From an uncultured Ruminococcus sp. (GTDB lineage: Bacteria > Bacillota > Clostridia > Oscillospirales > Ruminococcaceae): DNA of 10,525 nucleotides. Every line of letters starts with the position of its first letter. Positions within the stretch are counted from its first letter, which is position 1. Shown here one piece after another: positions 1 through 7,602 of the stretch. Position numbers and translations under genes: made by a program. The stretch spans positions 1-10,525 of the forward strand of contig CAADWP010000021.1 in the NCBI GenBank assembly GCA_900752785.1. The letters are read 5' to 3'. The notes below the pieces were generated by a model, which saw nothing but the letters and a program-made list of their open reading frames with translations, made no database searches and was not told the DNA's origin.

Positions 1-2
1 AT

Positions 3-2327
3 TCTTTCTATAAGGACGCTCGGCTTAGAAGAATTACCCGTTATCGCTATAATAATGTACCGATAGATATGGGCGGACGTTATTTTTACATCAACGATAA
101 CGGTACTATCTGGAATCCCGGCTGGTCGCCTGTTAAGACTGATCTGGATTCTTATGAATGCCGTCATGGTATGGGATATACCATTATTACAGGTAAAAAG
201 AACGGCTTAAAGGCTGAAGCAACTTTTTTCGTTCCTCAGAATTACTCCGGCGAGGTTCAGCAGGTAATTCTTACTAATGAGAGCAGCGAGACAAAGGATT
301 TTTCGCTTTTTTCATTTGCAGAATGGTGCTTATGGGATGCTCAGGATGACTGCACGAACTTCCAGAGAAACTTTTCCACAGGCCGCGTTGAAGTCGTAGG
401 CTCAACTATTTACCATAAGACAGAATACAGAGACAGACGCGATCATTTTGCTTTCTATACGGTAAACGATTCTATTGACGGCTATGATACGGACAGAGAT
501 TCATTTATCGGTCTTTATAACGGATTTGGTGATCCGCAGGCTGTTGTTGCAGATAAGGCTAACAACTCGTTTGCTGACGGTTGGTCGCCTATTGCTTCTC
601 ATTATAAAAAGATCACTCTTGCTCCCGGCGAATCAAAAACTCTTATTTTCATTCTTGGTTATGTTGAAATGCCTGTTGACAAGAAGTTTGAGGCTGACGG
701 TGTTACTATAAATAAGGAAAAGGCTCTTGCTATGATCGACAAGTATGATACTCCTGAAAAGGTTGCTGTCGGTCTTGCAGAACTTAAAGCTGCTTGGGAC
801 AAGCTCCTTGGCGTTATTAACGTTAATACTCCGGATGATAAGGTTGACCGTATGGTAAATATCTGGAACCAGTATCAGTGTATGGTTACATTTAACCTCT
901 CGCGTTCCGCTTCCTACTTCGAGAGCGGTATTGGCAGAGGTATGGGCTTCCGCGACTCTAATCAGGATATTCTTGGTTTCGTTCACCAGATCCCCGACAG
1001 AGCAAGAGAGCGTATCATTGATATCGCTTCTACTCAGCTTCCCGACGGCGGCTGCTATCACCAGTATCAGCCTCTTACAAAGAAAGGCAACTCAGATATC
1101 GGCGGTGATTTCTCCGATGATCCGCTGTGGATGATCCTCTCTGTTTCTGCTTATATCAAGGAAACAGGCGACTGGTCTATTCTCGACGAAATGGTTCCTT
1201 ATGATAACGACGCATCAAAGGCTCAGCCTATGCTCGATCATTTAAAAGTTTCTTTCTACAAGATCGTAAACAATCTCGGACCTCATAATTTGCCTCTTGC
1301 TATGCGTGCTGACTGGAACGATTGTATTAATCTTTCCTGCTACTCTGATACTCCCGGAGAGAGCTTCCAGACATATACCAATCCTAAGTTTGCCGCTGAG
1401 GGCGGTTACTCAAAGGTTGCCGAGTCTGTAATGGTCGCTACACTCTTTACATATGCAGGTCCTAATTATGTCGCTATTCTCAGGCATCTCGGAAAGAACG
1501 AGGAAGCTGATGCTGCTCAGGCTGAGATCGACAAGATGAAGAAGAATGTAATGGAACACGCTTTCGACGGCGATTGGTTCCTCAGAGCTTACGACTCCAC
1601 AGGTGCTAAAATGGGTTCTAAGGAGTGCGAGGAGGGCAAGATCTTCATCGAGCCTCAGGGATTCGCTGTTATGTCAGAAATAGGAAAGGACGTTGGAGCT
1701 GACATAAAGACTCTCGATTCAATTGACAAGTACCTCAATACAAAGTATGGTCTTGTACTCAATAATCCTGCGTTCAGCAAATATTATATCCAGTACGGCG
1801 AGATCTCCACATATCCCGGCGGTTATAAGGAAAATGCAGGTATATTTACTCATAACAACGCATGGATCATCTGTGCCGAAGCTTATGCAGGACGCGGCGA
1901 CAAGGCGTTTGAATACTACTCGAAGATCGCTCCTGCGTTCAACGAGGAAATTTCCGAGCTTCACAAGACTGAGCCATACGTTTACGGTCAGATGATCGCA
2001 GGTAAGGACGCAAGCCGCTTCGGCGAGGGCAAAAACTCATGGCTCACAGGTACTGCCGCTTGGAACATGGTTGCAATTTCTCAGTATATTCTCGGTATTG
2101 CCGCTGATTTCGACGGTCTTAAGGTAGACCCCTCCATTCCTCATGAATGGGACGGCTTTACCGCTTCAAGACAGTTCCGCGGAGCTACATATAACATCAC
2201 CGTTAAGAATCCCGACCATGTTTGCAAGGGCGTTAAGTCTATGACTGTTGACGGCAAGGCTGTTGACGGCAACGTTATCCCTGCTTCTGAGGGCGGCGTT
2301 CACGATGTTGAAATCGTAATGGGTTGA
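3..2327 (+). CDS. Cellobiose phosphorylase (GH94), 5' end cut off by the window
   Basis: Cytoplasmic enzyme that splits cellobiose with phosphate into glucose 1-phosphate and glucose, saving ATP during cellulose use. The frame is open from position 3; the first ATG (69) is internal, because the codons before it read [20 protein letters not shown], a conserved N-terminal GH94 segment. About 774 residues are visible, so roughly 35-50 N-terminal residues and the ribosome site are missing. Counting the Met at 69 as residue 1: the beta-sandwich N-domain comes first; [15 protein letters not shown] starts at 262; [14 protein letters not shown] starts at 287; ADWND lies at 414-418, where D418 (codon 1320-1322) matches the family general acid; WLTGTAAWN is near 658-666. 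[13 protein letters not shown] and [11 protein letters not shown] are also GH94-like. The match to known cellobiose phosphorylases runs the whole length, favouring cellobiose over cellodextrin or chitobiose as substrate. A terminator follows directly, so this is the last gene of its transcript. Confidence 0.96.
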   Translation, partial: SFYKDARLRRITRYRYNNVPIDMGGRYFYINDNGTIWNPGWSPVKTDLDSYECRHGMGYTIITGKKNGLKAEATFFVPQNYSGEVQQVILTNESSETKDFSLFSFAEWCLWDAQDDCTNFQRNFSTGRVEVVGSTIYHKTEYRDRRDHFAFYTVNDSIDGYDTDRDSFIGLYNGFGDPQAVVADKANNSFADGWSPIASHYKKITLAPGESKTLIFILGYVEMPVDKKFEADGVTINKEKALAMIDKYDTPEKVAVGLAELKAAWDKLLGVINVNTPDDKVDRMVNIWNQYQCMVTFNLSRSASYFESGIGRGMGFRDSNQDILGFVHQIPDRARERIIDIASTQLPDGGCYHQYQPLTKKGNSDIGGDFSDDPLWMILSVSAYIKETGDWSILDEMVPYDNDASKAQPMLDHLKVSFYKIVNNLGPHNLPLAMRADWNDCINLSCYSDTPGESFQTYTNPKFAAEGGYSKVAESVMVATLFTYAGPNYVAILRHLGKNEEADAAQAEIDKMKKNVMEHAFDGDWFLRAYDSTGAKMGSKECEEGKIFIEPQGFAVMSEIGKDVGADIKTLDSIDKYLNTKYGLVLNNPAFSKYYIQYGEISTYPGGYKENAGIFTHNNAWIICAEAYAGRGDKAFEYYSKIAPAFNEEISELHKTEPYVYGQMIAGKDASRFGEGKNSWLTGTAAWNMVAISQYILGIAADFDGLKVDPSIPHEWDGFTASRQFRGATYNITVKNPDHVCKGVKSMTVDGKAVDGNVIPASEGGVHDVEIVMG

Positions 2328-2348
2328 TCTTTTTGAATAAATAAAATT

Positions 2349-2378
2349 AAGGACTGACCGTTTGGTCAGTCCTTTTTT
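2349..2378 (+). terminator. Intrinsic terminator of the cellobiose phosphorylase gene
   Basis: A perfect 11-bp stem (2349-2359 with 2364-2374), loop GTTT, continues into a T run to 2378. It begins 22 nt after the phosphorylase stop codon. On the minus strand the stem is followed by AATTTTATTTATTC, a weaker T-rich tail, so it could also stop transcripts arriving from the broken lipoprotein gene. Seen directly in sequence. Confidence 0.93.
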
Positions 2379-2441
2379 AGATTATAAATTGTTTAAAAAA
2401 CGTAGAATGCAATTCCCGATCTTGAAATGGGGATTGAAATA

Positions 2442-3068
2442 TCAAGTATTCTCTGATACGACCTGTTTATAAACTTCGTCAAATGTCATGCTGTCAAATT
2501 CATCTATATAATTGCCAGAGCTATCTTTGTCAAGCCGAGGTTTATGTCCAATAAATTCACAGTCGTTGAGTTTTATAAACGTTTCTTCGCAACTTCCGTT
2601 TTTGACAATGACAAACCACTGCTCGTCTTTGGCTTCTGAAAAATAACTATACATAACTTCATAAAACTTATCGTCAACTCCGGAGGCGTTTACATTTTTG
2701 CCTTTATCCGAACATATAATAACAGCTTTGCTGCTTTTTATTACAGATTCCATTCTGCCATCTTCGTCAATTTCAACTAAAGCGGTATTTGCCGCATTAT
2801 AAAGACAGGCAGCAGCATTATATGCTCTGTGCAACTCTGTATTCCTATAATAGTTTTCATCATAAACTTTCTGCTCAGAATCTTTGTACTCAGTCGAAGA
2901 ATTTTTTCACGTTCTATCGTTGTCGTTATTGCTGTTCTCGCAGGCAGTTACATTTCCCAGTATGCAGAAAGACATTAACGCCGCAATAATCGGTTTAAAT
3001 TTGTTTTTTATATCAATTCTCCTTTTTGTAATCATTGACAACGGAAAACACATTTGACTTTTTTTCAT
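2442..3068 (-). pseudogene. Secreted lipoprotein gene interrupted by one in-frame TGA
   Basis: Reading the minus strand from ATG at 3068 (GGAGG at 3076-3080, 7-nt spacing) gives a basic N-region, then a hydrophobic stretch PIIAALMSFCILGNVTAC ending in a lipobox-like V-T-A-C with C43 at 2940-2942. Ten residues later, codon 54 (2907-2909) is TGA. The same frame then stays open for 154 further codons to the stop at 2442-2444. The second half holds YNAAACLYNAANTALVEIDE and DEQWFVIVKNGSC, which resemble secreted proteins of unknown function common in Ruminococcus (a recalled family likeness, not checked). Because both halves share one frame, a point mutation is simpler than an indel. The TTG at 2834 could restart translation, but that product would lack a signal peptide. 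An ATA at 3009-3011, 7 nt after AAAGGAG (3019-3025), may be a decayed former ATG. Alternatives are a sequencing error or a real 53-aa lipopeptide. The promoter looks intact. Confidence 0.75.
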
Positions 3069-3115
3069 AGCAAAACCTCCAAAATGATTTTTTGTGCTTT
3101 TTATGTACTAAAATT

Positions 3116-3144
3116 ATTATAACACATATGTATTCATTTGTCAA
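3116..3144 (-). promoter_or_regulatory. Consensus sigma-A promoter of the lipoprotein gene
   Basis: On the minus strand, TTGACA (3144-3139) and TATAAT (3121-3116) are both perfect consensus hexamers with an exact 17-nt spacer. The expected transcription start is about 35-40 nt upstream of the ATG at 3068, leaving a short leader with GGAGG. Such a strong promoter implies control by a repressor, consistent with the palindromes overlapping it. Confidence 0.88.
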
Positions 3145-3154
3145 CATATGTGTT
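3121..3154. promoter_or_regulatory. Probable operator: paired ACATATGT palindromes over the promoter
   Basis: A perfect 10-bp inverted repeat, AACACATATG (3121-3130) and CATATGTGTT (3145-3154), is separated by 14 nt. Each arm also contains the self-complementary octamer ACATATGT (3124-3131 and 3144-3151), spaced 20 bp start to start, close to two helical turns. One copy lies in the promoter spacer and the other just upstream of the -35 box, a layout suited to repression. The divergent XRE protein encoded from 3201 is the obvious candidate ligand (inference). Confidence 0.6.
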
Positions 3155-3171
3155 CCAGTTTTTTAAAATTT

Positions 3172-3212
3172 CGGTATATCATATTATCAGAGGTGATAAT
3201 ATGTATATACCG
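3172..3212 (+). promoter_or_regulatory. Hairpin enclosing the RBS and start codon of the XRE gene
   Basis: CATATTATCA (3180-3189) pairs perfectly with TGATAATATG (3194-3203), with loop GAGG (3190-3193). After a single bulged T (3204) the stem continues with CGGTATAT (3172-3179) against ATATACCG (3205-3212), giving 18 base pairs in total. The loop is the core of the Shine-Dalgarno, and the start codon AUG (3201-3203) is in the stem. It may limit translation as RNA, serve as an autoregulatory DNA operator, or both. The pairing is seen; the function is inferred. Confidence 0.6.
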
Positions 3213-3440
3213 ACGTTGGATTCTAAAATAGTAGGAAAGGTCATAGCAGATTTCAGAAAAAGGAAAAATATATCACAGGAGGTGATGAGCGGTCTTGCAG
3301 ATATTGGCAGAACTCATCTGAGCGCGATCGAGCGCGGCGAGCGTAAGCCTACGCTTGAAACACTGTATCGTATTGCCTGCGCTCTTGATGTAAATATGAG
3401 CGATATTATTATAAAAATAGAAAACGAACTGGAAACCTGA
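3201..3440 (+). CDS. XRE-family helix-turn-helix transcriptional regulator
   Basis: A 79-residue cytoplasmic DNA-binding protein made of little more than one Cro/C1-type HTH domain: first helix about 10-22 (IVGKVIADFRKRKN), second helix from about 24 (ISQEVMSGLAD), recognition-helix region about 36-45 (GRTHLSAIERGERKP), then TLETLYRIACALDV. No cupin or other sensor domain is attached. ATG at 3201 is chosen because GAGGTG (3190-3195) precedes it by 5 nt; an upstream TTG at 3138 would add 21 non-HTH residues overlapping the divergent promoter. It is transcribed divergently from the broken lipoprotein gene and lies upstream of azlC, which has its own promoter. The ligand and targets are unknown; autoregulation and control of the divergent promoter are likely guesses. 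No convincing promoter of its own was found; TTGTCA (3138) with TAAAAT (3164) has a poor 20-nt spacer. Confidence 0.9.
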   Translation: MYIPTLDSKIVGKVIADFRKRKNISQEVMSGLADIGRTHLSAIERGERKPTLETLYRIACALDVNMSDIIIKIENELET

Positions 3441-3465
3441 ACCAGAAAGATCGCTATCGCTCCAC

Positions 3466-3494
3466 TTGACGAAATTGCCGCTTTATGCTATAAT
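3466..3494 (+). promoter_or_regulatory. Sigma-A promoter of azlCD
   Basis: TTGACG (3466-3471), a 17-nt spacer, then TATAAT (3489-3494), with an extended -10 TGC immediately before it. It lies between the XRE stop codon and azlC, so azlCD can be transcribed independently of the regulator. The start point is expected near 3501, giving a leader of about 35 nt. Confidence 0.85.
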
Positions 3495-3535
3495 TTAACC
3501 TGTTGCAGCATTATTTTCAAAGGTGGACAAAATTA

Positions 3536-4231
3536 ATGAGAAAAAATTTTTTTAAAGGAATGTATCACGGAATTCCGATCGCGCTTGGCTATCTTTCGGT
3601 ATCGTTCGGCTTCGGTATCAAGGCGGTTCAGTCGGGTCTTTCGATCCTTGCCGCTTCGGTTATTTCAGCAACAAATCTGACTTCGGCAGGTCAGGTTGCC
3701 GGGGTTGACGTTATTGCTGCCGGCGGCGCGATTATTGAGATGATACTTGTACAGCTTACCATTAATATAAGGTATTCTCTTATGGCGTTGTCGCTTTCAC
3801 AGAGGTTGGACAAAAGTTTTACTTCGCCTCATCGTTTTGCTGCCGCTTACGGTATTACCGATGAGATTTTTGCCGTATGTTCGGCACAGAAAGAGCCGTT
3901 GACTCCTGCATATATGTACGGTATGATATTTGTGGCGTTCCTCGGCTGGGTTACGGGAACGGCTGTCGGAGCAGCGGCAGGTCAGCTTCTTCCCGCTGCG
4001 GTGAGCAGCGCTATGGGTATCGTTCTTTATGGTATGTTTCTTGCTATAATAGTTCCGCCTGCAAGAAAACAGCACAGTGTACTCGTTGTAGTTATTGCGG
4101 CGGCAGCGGCAAGCATTTTGTTCCGCTATGTATTTACAGTAGTTTCAGACGGGTTTGCTGTTATTATCAGCGCGGTTGCAGCTTCGGTACTGGGAGCAGT
4201 GTTGTTTCCGGTAAAAGAGGAGGCTGAATAA
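3536..4231 (+). CDS. azlC: AzlC family branched-chain amino-acid exporter, large subunit
   Basis: A 231-residue integral membrane protein. With AzlD it forms an inner-membrane exporter; characterised relatives export branched-chain amino acids or analogues such as azaleucine (Bacillus AzlCD, E. coli YgaZH). The family N-terminus is clear: KGMYHGIPIALGYLSVSFGFG, followed by hydrophobic segments near residues 12-32, 60-80, 130-160, 165-180 and 185-225. IRYSLMALSLSQRL and AAYGITDEIFAV are family-like loops. ATG 3536 is chosen over the TTG at 3503 because AAAGGTGG (3519-3526) precedes it by 9 nt. Its TAA shares one base with the azlD ATG (TAATG at 4229-4233), which points to translational coupling. 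The substrate specificity here is inferred from family membership only. Confidence 0.94.
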   Translation: MRKNFFKGMYHGIPIALGYLSVSFGFGIKAVQSGLSILAASVISATNLTSAGQVAGVDVIAAGGAIIEMILVQLTINIRYSLMALSLSQRLDKSFTSPHRFAAAYGITDEIFAVCSAQKEPLTPAYMYGMIFVAFLGWVTGTAVGAAAGQLLPAAVSSAMGIVLYGMFLAIIVPPARKQHSVLVVVIAAAAASILFRYVFTVVSDGFAVIISAVAASVLGAVLFPVKEEAE

Positions 4232-4530
4232 TGAGCGTTGCAGTTTATATTGCGGTAATGGCGGGGGTTACCTATCTTATCCGCATGATTCCGTTTGCCT
4301 TTTTCAGAAAAAAGATCAAATCGCGGTTTTTGCGAAGCTTTCTGTATTATATCCCTTACGCTGTCCTCAGCGCGATGACGATTCCCGCTATTTTTTACAG
4401 TACCGGAAGCATTGCTACCGCTGTTGTCGGAACTTTCGTTGCCGTAGTTCTTGCGTATATGAATCTTCCTCTGATCGCGGTTGCTTTAGCTGCGTCAGGC
4501 GCTGCGTTTATTGCAGGATTGTTTGTTTAG
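4231..4530 (+). CDS. azlD: AzlD family exporter small subunit
   Basis: A 99-residue, strongly hydrophobic protein with about three to four membrane segments, beginning MSVAVYIAVMAGVTYLIRMIP. The TYLIRMIPF motif and a short basic loop (RKKIKSRFLRSFLYYIPYAVLS is the region near residues 26-47) are typical of AzlD/YgaH. It is the obligate partner of AzlC in amino-acid export. The ATG overlaps the azlC stop, so the two are co-translated. GAGGAGG at about 4218-4224, inside the azlC end, acts as its ribosome site. It is the last host-like gene before the phage module; the first terminator-like structure after it is at 4552-4611. Confidence 0.92.
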   Translation: MSVAVYIAVMAGVTYLIRMIPFAFFRKKIKSRFLRSFLYYIPYAVLSAMTIPAIFYSTGSIATAVVGTFVAVVLAYMNLPLIAVALAASGAAFIAGLFV

Positions 4531-4551
4531 TTATATTTAACTATGTTTGCT

Positions 4552-4618
4552 GTTGAATATTGTGCACTCCTACAAAACTAAAATTTATTTTTTCAATATT
4601 CAACGTTTTTTCGTTGAA
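4552..4618 (+). promoter_or_regulatory. Leader with three mutually competing GTTGAA arms
   Basis: Arm A, GTTGAATATTG (4552-4562), is perfectly complementary to arm B, CAATATTCAAC (4594-4604). Arm B overlaps TTCAACG (4599-4605), which is perfectly complementary to arm C, CGTTGAA (4612-4618), across a T6 loop (4606-4611). A:B and B:C cannot form together. A:B is followed at once by G and six Ts, so it may act as a weak, A+T-rich terminator of azlCD; B:C would disrupt it. This is the geometry of an attenuator, but no ligand-binding fold or leader peptide was recognised. Confidence 0.45.
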
Positions 4619-4622
4619 ACAT

Positions 4623-4681
4623 ACCTCCTTTCGGACCCCTTATGAACGGTGATACCGCTCATAACCGAAAGGAGGTTTTTT
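4623..4681 (+). terminator. Terminator-like hairpin that also contains the terS ribosome site
   Basis: ACCTCCTTTCGG (4623-4634) pairs perfectly with CCGAAAGGAGGT (4665-4676). Inside it, TATGAACGGT (4641-4650) pairs with ACCGCTCATA (4654-4663) with one mismatch. Six Ts follow (4676-4681), so it has intrinsic-terminator form. The 3' arm includes AAAGGAGG, the Shine-Dalgarno of the gene starting at 4683, so folding would both end transcription and hide the ribosome site. Because it sits next to terS, a packaging (pac/cos) signal is another possibility. Confidence 0.65.
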
Positions 4682-4682
4682 A

Positions 4683-5177
4683 TTGCAGAAAAAAATTACA
4701 AAGGCTCAGCGCGACGCTTTTTGTTGTCATTATGCCGTTCTCGGAAATCCTGCCGAGGCTGCTGTAAAGGCGGGCTTTGACAAGGAAGATGCTCTTGCCG
4801 AGGGAATACGATGTCTGAGGTCGGCAGGATGCCGCAAGGTCATTGCCGATCTCAGGGAGCTTCTTAACGACAGAGGCAGCGTTGCGGCAGGACTGAAACG
4901 GCTGGCTTTTGGAGATTGTTCCGACGCAGTCTATCTTGTATTTGCCGAAGAGCTGCCGCCGCAGGAGGTCGTTGAACGGCTCGATCTGTTCAATGTTTCG
5001 GAAATCAAGCGAGTAAAGGGCGGAGGCGTTGAGGTCAAACTTTTTGACCGATTGAAGGCGCTTGAAAAGCTCTTTGAGCTTGAAAATGCTTTTTCCGACA
5101 GAGACAAGGCTGCCGGACTGATGCGCGCGCTGACTGCTCATGACAACGAGGGGGATGAATGCTTTGACGATAAGTAA
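4683..5177 (+). CDS. Phage terminase small subunit
   Basis: A 164-residue DNA-recognition subunit that would select phage DNA and pass it to the large subunit for cutting and packaging. The N-terminus, ITKAQRDAFCCHYAVLGNPA followed by EAAVKAGFD, is the HTH pattern of the Terminase_2 family (usual form LTxKQxxFxxxYxxxGNAxxAAxxAGY). A middle region with LKRLAFGDCSDAVYL and a charged C-terminal LFDRLKALEKLFELE, likely an oligomerising helix, fit the family and its usual length. The start is TTG at 4683, placed 7 nt after AGGAGG; no in-frame ATG fits. A weak start with a sequestered ribosome site suggests deliberately low expression. It overlaps the next gene by about 20 nt, as terS-terL pairs often do. 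Confidence 0.88.
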   Translation: MQKKITKAQRDAFCCHYAVLGNPAEAAVKAGFDKEDALAEGIRCLRSAGCRKVIADLRELLNDRGSVAAGLKRLAFGDCSDAVYLVFAEELPPQEVVERLDLFNVSEIKRVKGGGVEVKLFDRLKALEKLFELENAFSDRDKAAGLMRALTAHDNEGDECFDDK

Positions 5178-6411
5178 GCTTTCAAAAAAACAGCGGCTTA
5201 CAATGAATTGGTGGAGTATCCCCAAATATCGTGATTTTGACGCTATTATCTGCGACGGCGCGGTAAGAAGCGGAAAAACTCTTTCAATGTCGATAGGCTT
5301 CGTTCTCTGGGCTTGCAAAAGTTTTGAGGGAGGTGCGTTCGCTCTTTGCGGCAAGACAGTGACTTCACTCCGTCGAAACGTTGTTACGCCGATAATGCCG
5401 ATGCTTAAAGAATTCGGCTGCACCTGCCTTGAAAAAGTCAGTAAAAATTATATTGACGTGACGCTTCTCGGTAGGACAAATCGTTTTTATCTTTTCGGGG
5501 GAAAGGATGAGGGATCGGCTTCTCTTATTCAGGGAATGACGCTTTCTGGCGTTTTTTTTGACGAAGTTGCTCTTATGCCGCGTTCTTTTGTGGAACAGGC
5601 TTTGGCAAGGTGTTCTGTGACCGGCTCGAAAATGTGGTTTAACTGCAATCCCGATAATCCCTCTCATTGGTTCTATAACGAGTGGATAAAAAAGGCTGAG
5701 GAGAAGCGAGCACTTTATCTTCATTTCACAATGGACGATAATCCGTCTCTCTCAAAAAATTTAAAAAAACGCTATGAAAGGCTCTATTCGGGAACTTTTT
5801 ATGAGCGATTCGTTCTTGGCAAGTGGACAGCTTCTCAGGGAGTCGTTTATCCGATGTTCAACAGAGACGTTCATGTTTTCAGCGGCGAGATCGAATGCGA
5901 ACGCTTCGTTATCTCCTGCGACTACGGCACTGTAAATCCATCCTCATTTGGTTTGTGGGGACTTCATAACGGCGTATGGCATCGCCTGAGCGAGTACTAT
6001 TACTCGTCGAAAAAAGAGGGAGCTTCACGCACGGACGAGGAACATTATGCCGCTCTGGAGGAGCTTGCAGGCAATAAAAAAATTGACAGAGTGATCGTTG
6101 ATCCGTCTGCCGCAAGCTTTATCGAGTGTATCCGCAGACACGGAAAATTCAGAGTTGTCAAAGCCGATAACGATGTAGTCACCGGAATACGCCATGTATG
6201 CACTGCGCTGAAACAAAATAAGCTGCGTTTTCATGAGTCATGTTCCGATATTCTCAGGGAATTTCAGCTTTACTGCTGGAATGAGAAAACAGGCGCGGAC
6301 GCTCCTGTTAAGGAGAACGATCACGCTATGGACGATATGCGTTATTTCGTAATGGATACGATAGTTTCAAATGACGGCGATGCGTTTATTGCGCTCTCCG
6401 TATCAAGATAA
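5155..6411 (+). CDS. Phage terminase large subunit
   Basis: The ATPase-nuclease motor that cuts and pumps DNA into proheads; 418 residues from ATG 5155. The N-terminal ATPase has Walker A GAVRSGKT (35-42), Walker B VFFDE (133-137) and a coupling-type WFNCNPDNP (161-169). The C-terminal RNase-H-like nuclease has acidic residues in SCDYGT (D256), IVDPSA (D316) and HAMDDMRYF (D393/D394). All catalytic residues expected of an active enzyme are present. It is closest in style to the PBSX XtmB/Terminase_6 type. The start is uncertain: ATG 5140 has no ribosome site, ATG 5155 directly abuts GAGGGGG, and TTG 5164 is about 9 nt from it. In all cases it begins inside terS, implying coupling. Confidence 0.95.
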   Translation: MNALTISKLSKKQRLTMNWWSIPKYRDFDAIICDGAVRSGKTLSMSIGFVLWACKSFEGGAFALCGKTVTSLRRNVVTPIMPMLKEFGCTCLEKVSKNYIDVTLLGRTNRFYLFGGKDEGSASLIQGMTLSGVFFDEVALMPRSFVEQALARCSVTGSKMWFNCNPDNPSHWFYNEWIKKAEEKRALYLHFTMDDNPSLSKNLKKRYERLYSGTFYERFVLGKWTASQGVVYPMFNRDVHVFSGEIECERFVISCDYGTVNPSSFGLWGLHNGVWHRLSEYYYSSKKEGASRTDEEHYAALEELAGNKKIDRVIVDPSAASFIECIRRHGKFRVVKADNDVVTGIRHVCTALKQNKLRFHESCSDILREFQLYCWNEKTGADAPVKENDHAMDDMRYFVMDTIVSNDGDAFIALSVSR

Positions 6412-6454
6412 CTTTAAGATCTATCACCGTTTAAATAATAAAAAAGGAGGTTCT

Positions 6455-7585
6455 ATGACGCTTTTTAAAAGAAAAAGATCGGCTGCTGTAATGCCGGAGA
6501 TCGTTTCGGCACAGAGATGCCCCGAAAGCGGAATATGCCTGCCGTCGGCTGTCGAGCCATTTGAAAAGGAGCTTTATGACAGGCTTCGCTTTGCAGTTCC
6601 CATAATTGACGCTGCGCTCATGAAAATTATTCGTCTTGTCGGAGGATTTAAGGTGATATGCTCCGATGACAGATATCAGGATAAGCTTGAAAGCTTTCTT
6701 GACAGCGTTCCTGTCGGACTTACGGGCAGGTCGATCGGCTGTTTTGTGGATAATTTTCTTGACAATATGCTTACCTACGGCAGCGCAGTCGGCGAAATAT
6801 CCGTTGATCCTGCCGAGGGACGCATTGCCGGACTTTGGCTCGGAGATATTTCCGCAATAATGGTAGGCGGTGGAAGTTCGCCTTTTGTAAGGAGTTACAC
6901 AGTAAAAAATCCCGACGGCTCGGTTAAAAAAATTGCACATCCCGAGCGTATTTTATATGCTTCACTGACGGGAGGAAAGTCGCTGCTTCGCGGACTTCCT
7001 TCACTCAGCAGCATTCTTCTGCGCATTTATCAGTGTATTGGTCAGAATTTTGACCGTGTGGGAAATGTTCGCTATGCCGTAACTTATAAGCCTGCTTCGG
7101 GTTCGGGGGATATGATATACTCCCGTGAAAGAGCGGAGCAGATTGCACGTGAATGGTCTGACGGAATGAATTCGGCAAAATACGGTCAGGTCAAAGATTT
7201 TGTTGCTGTCGGCGATGTTGATATAAAGGTCATCGGCGCGGAAAATCAGCTTATCGACACAAACGTGCCCGTTCGTCAGCTTCTTGAACAGCTCATAGCG
7301 AAGCTTTCTATACCGCCTTTTCTGCTTGGACTTAATTGGAGCTCAACCGAAAGGATGTCTTCTCAGCAGGCGGATATACTCACTTCGGAGCTTGAATATT
7401 ACCGCAGGCTGCTTAACCCTATAATCTGTGAAGTTGCTGAATCCTTTCTTTGCTCGATAGGCGCGGAATGTTCATGCAGGGTGGAATGGGACAATATCAA
7501 TCTTCAGGACGAATCGGCTCTTGCCGAAGCGCGTCTGAAAACGGCGCAGGCAATGGAAATTGAACAGCGCTTAAAATCAAATTGA
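6455..7585 (+). CDS. Phage portal protein
   Basis: A 376-residue protein expected to form the twelve-fold ring at one capsid vertex through which DNA enters. Portal-family hallmarks are visible: an early LYDRLRFAVPIIDAALMKII helix, NMLTYGSAVGEISVD, WLGDISAIMV, HPERILYASL, then LLEQLIAKLSIPPFLLGLNW and SSQQADILTSELEYYRRLLNP near residues 280-325, matching the conserved clip/stem region of SPP1/PBSX-like portals. ATG 6455 is chosen because AAGGAGG ends 4 nt before it; the frame extends back to 6371 only as read-through overlapping terL. It is somewhat short for the family (often 400-500 residues), mostly from a short C-terminus. It follows terL by 43 nt, the standard terminase-portal order. Confidence 0.9.
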   Translation: MTLFKRKRSAAVMPEIVSAQRCPESGICLPSAVEPFEKELYDRLRFAVPIIDAALMKIIRLVGGFKVICSDDRYQDKLESFLDSVPVGLTGRSIGCFVDNFLDNMLTYGSAVGEISVDPAEGRIAGLWLGDISAIMVGGGSSPFVRSYTVKNPDGSVKKIAHPERILYASLTGGKSLLRGLPSLSSILLRIYQCIGQNFDRVGNVRYAVTYKPASGSGDMIYSRERAEQIAREWSDGMNSAKYGQVKDFVAVGDVDIKVIGAENQLIDTNVPVRQLLEQLIAKLSIPPFLLGLNWSSTERMSSQQADILTSELEYYRRLLNPIICEVAESFLCSIGAECSCRVEWDNINLQDESALAEARLKTAQAMEIEQRLKSN

Positions 7586-7602
7586 ATTCTTGGAGGTATT
7601 TT

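Noticed and set aside
633..1061. 142-codon minus-strand frame inside the phosphorylase gene
   Set aside because: Lies fully inside a conserved enzyme gene in another frame and has no recognisable domain.
2907..2909. TGA as selenocysteine or reassigned codon in the lipoprotein
   Set aside because: TGA serves as the normal stop of several intact genes here (phosphorylase, portal, connector), and no selenocysteine insertion hairpin is evident after it.
3138..3200. Upstream TTG extension of the XRE regulator by 21 residues
   Set aside because: The added residues overlap the divergent promoter and operator, have no ribosome site and are not HTH-like; ATG 3201 has GAGGTG 5 nt before it.
4531..4682. 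Phage attachment site or tRNA integration target at the host-phage junction
   Set aside because: No tRNA-like sequence is visible and the matching right-hand repeat would lie outside the window, so it cannot be supported here.
4680..5423. 247-codon open frame on the minus strand opposite terS/terL
   Set aside because: It is antisense to two well-supported genes, has no protein-family character and no ribosome site; it arises from the codon bias of the plus-strand genes.
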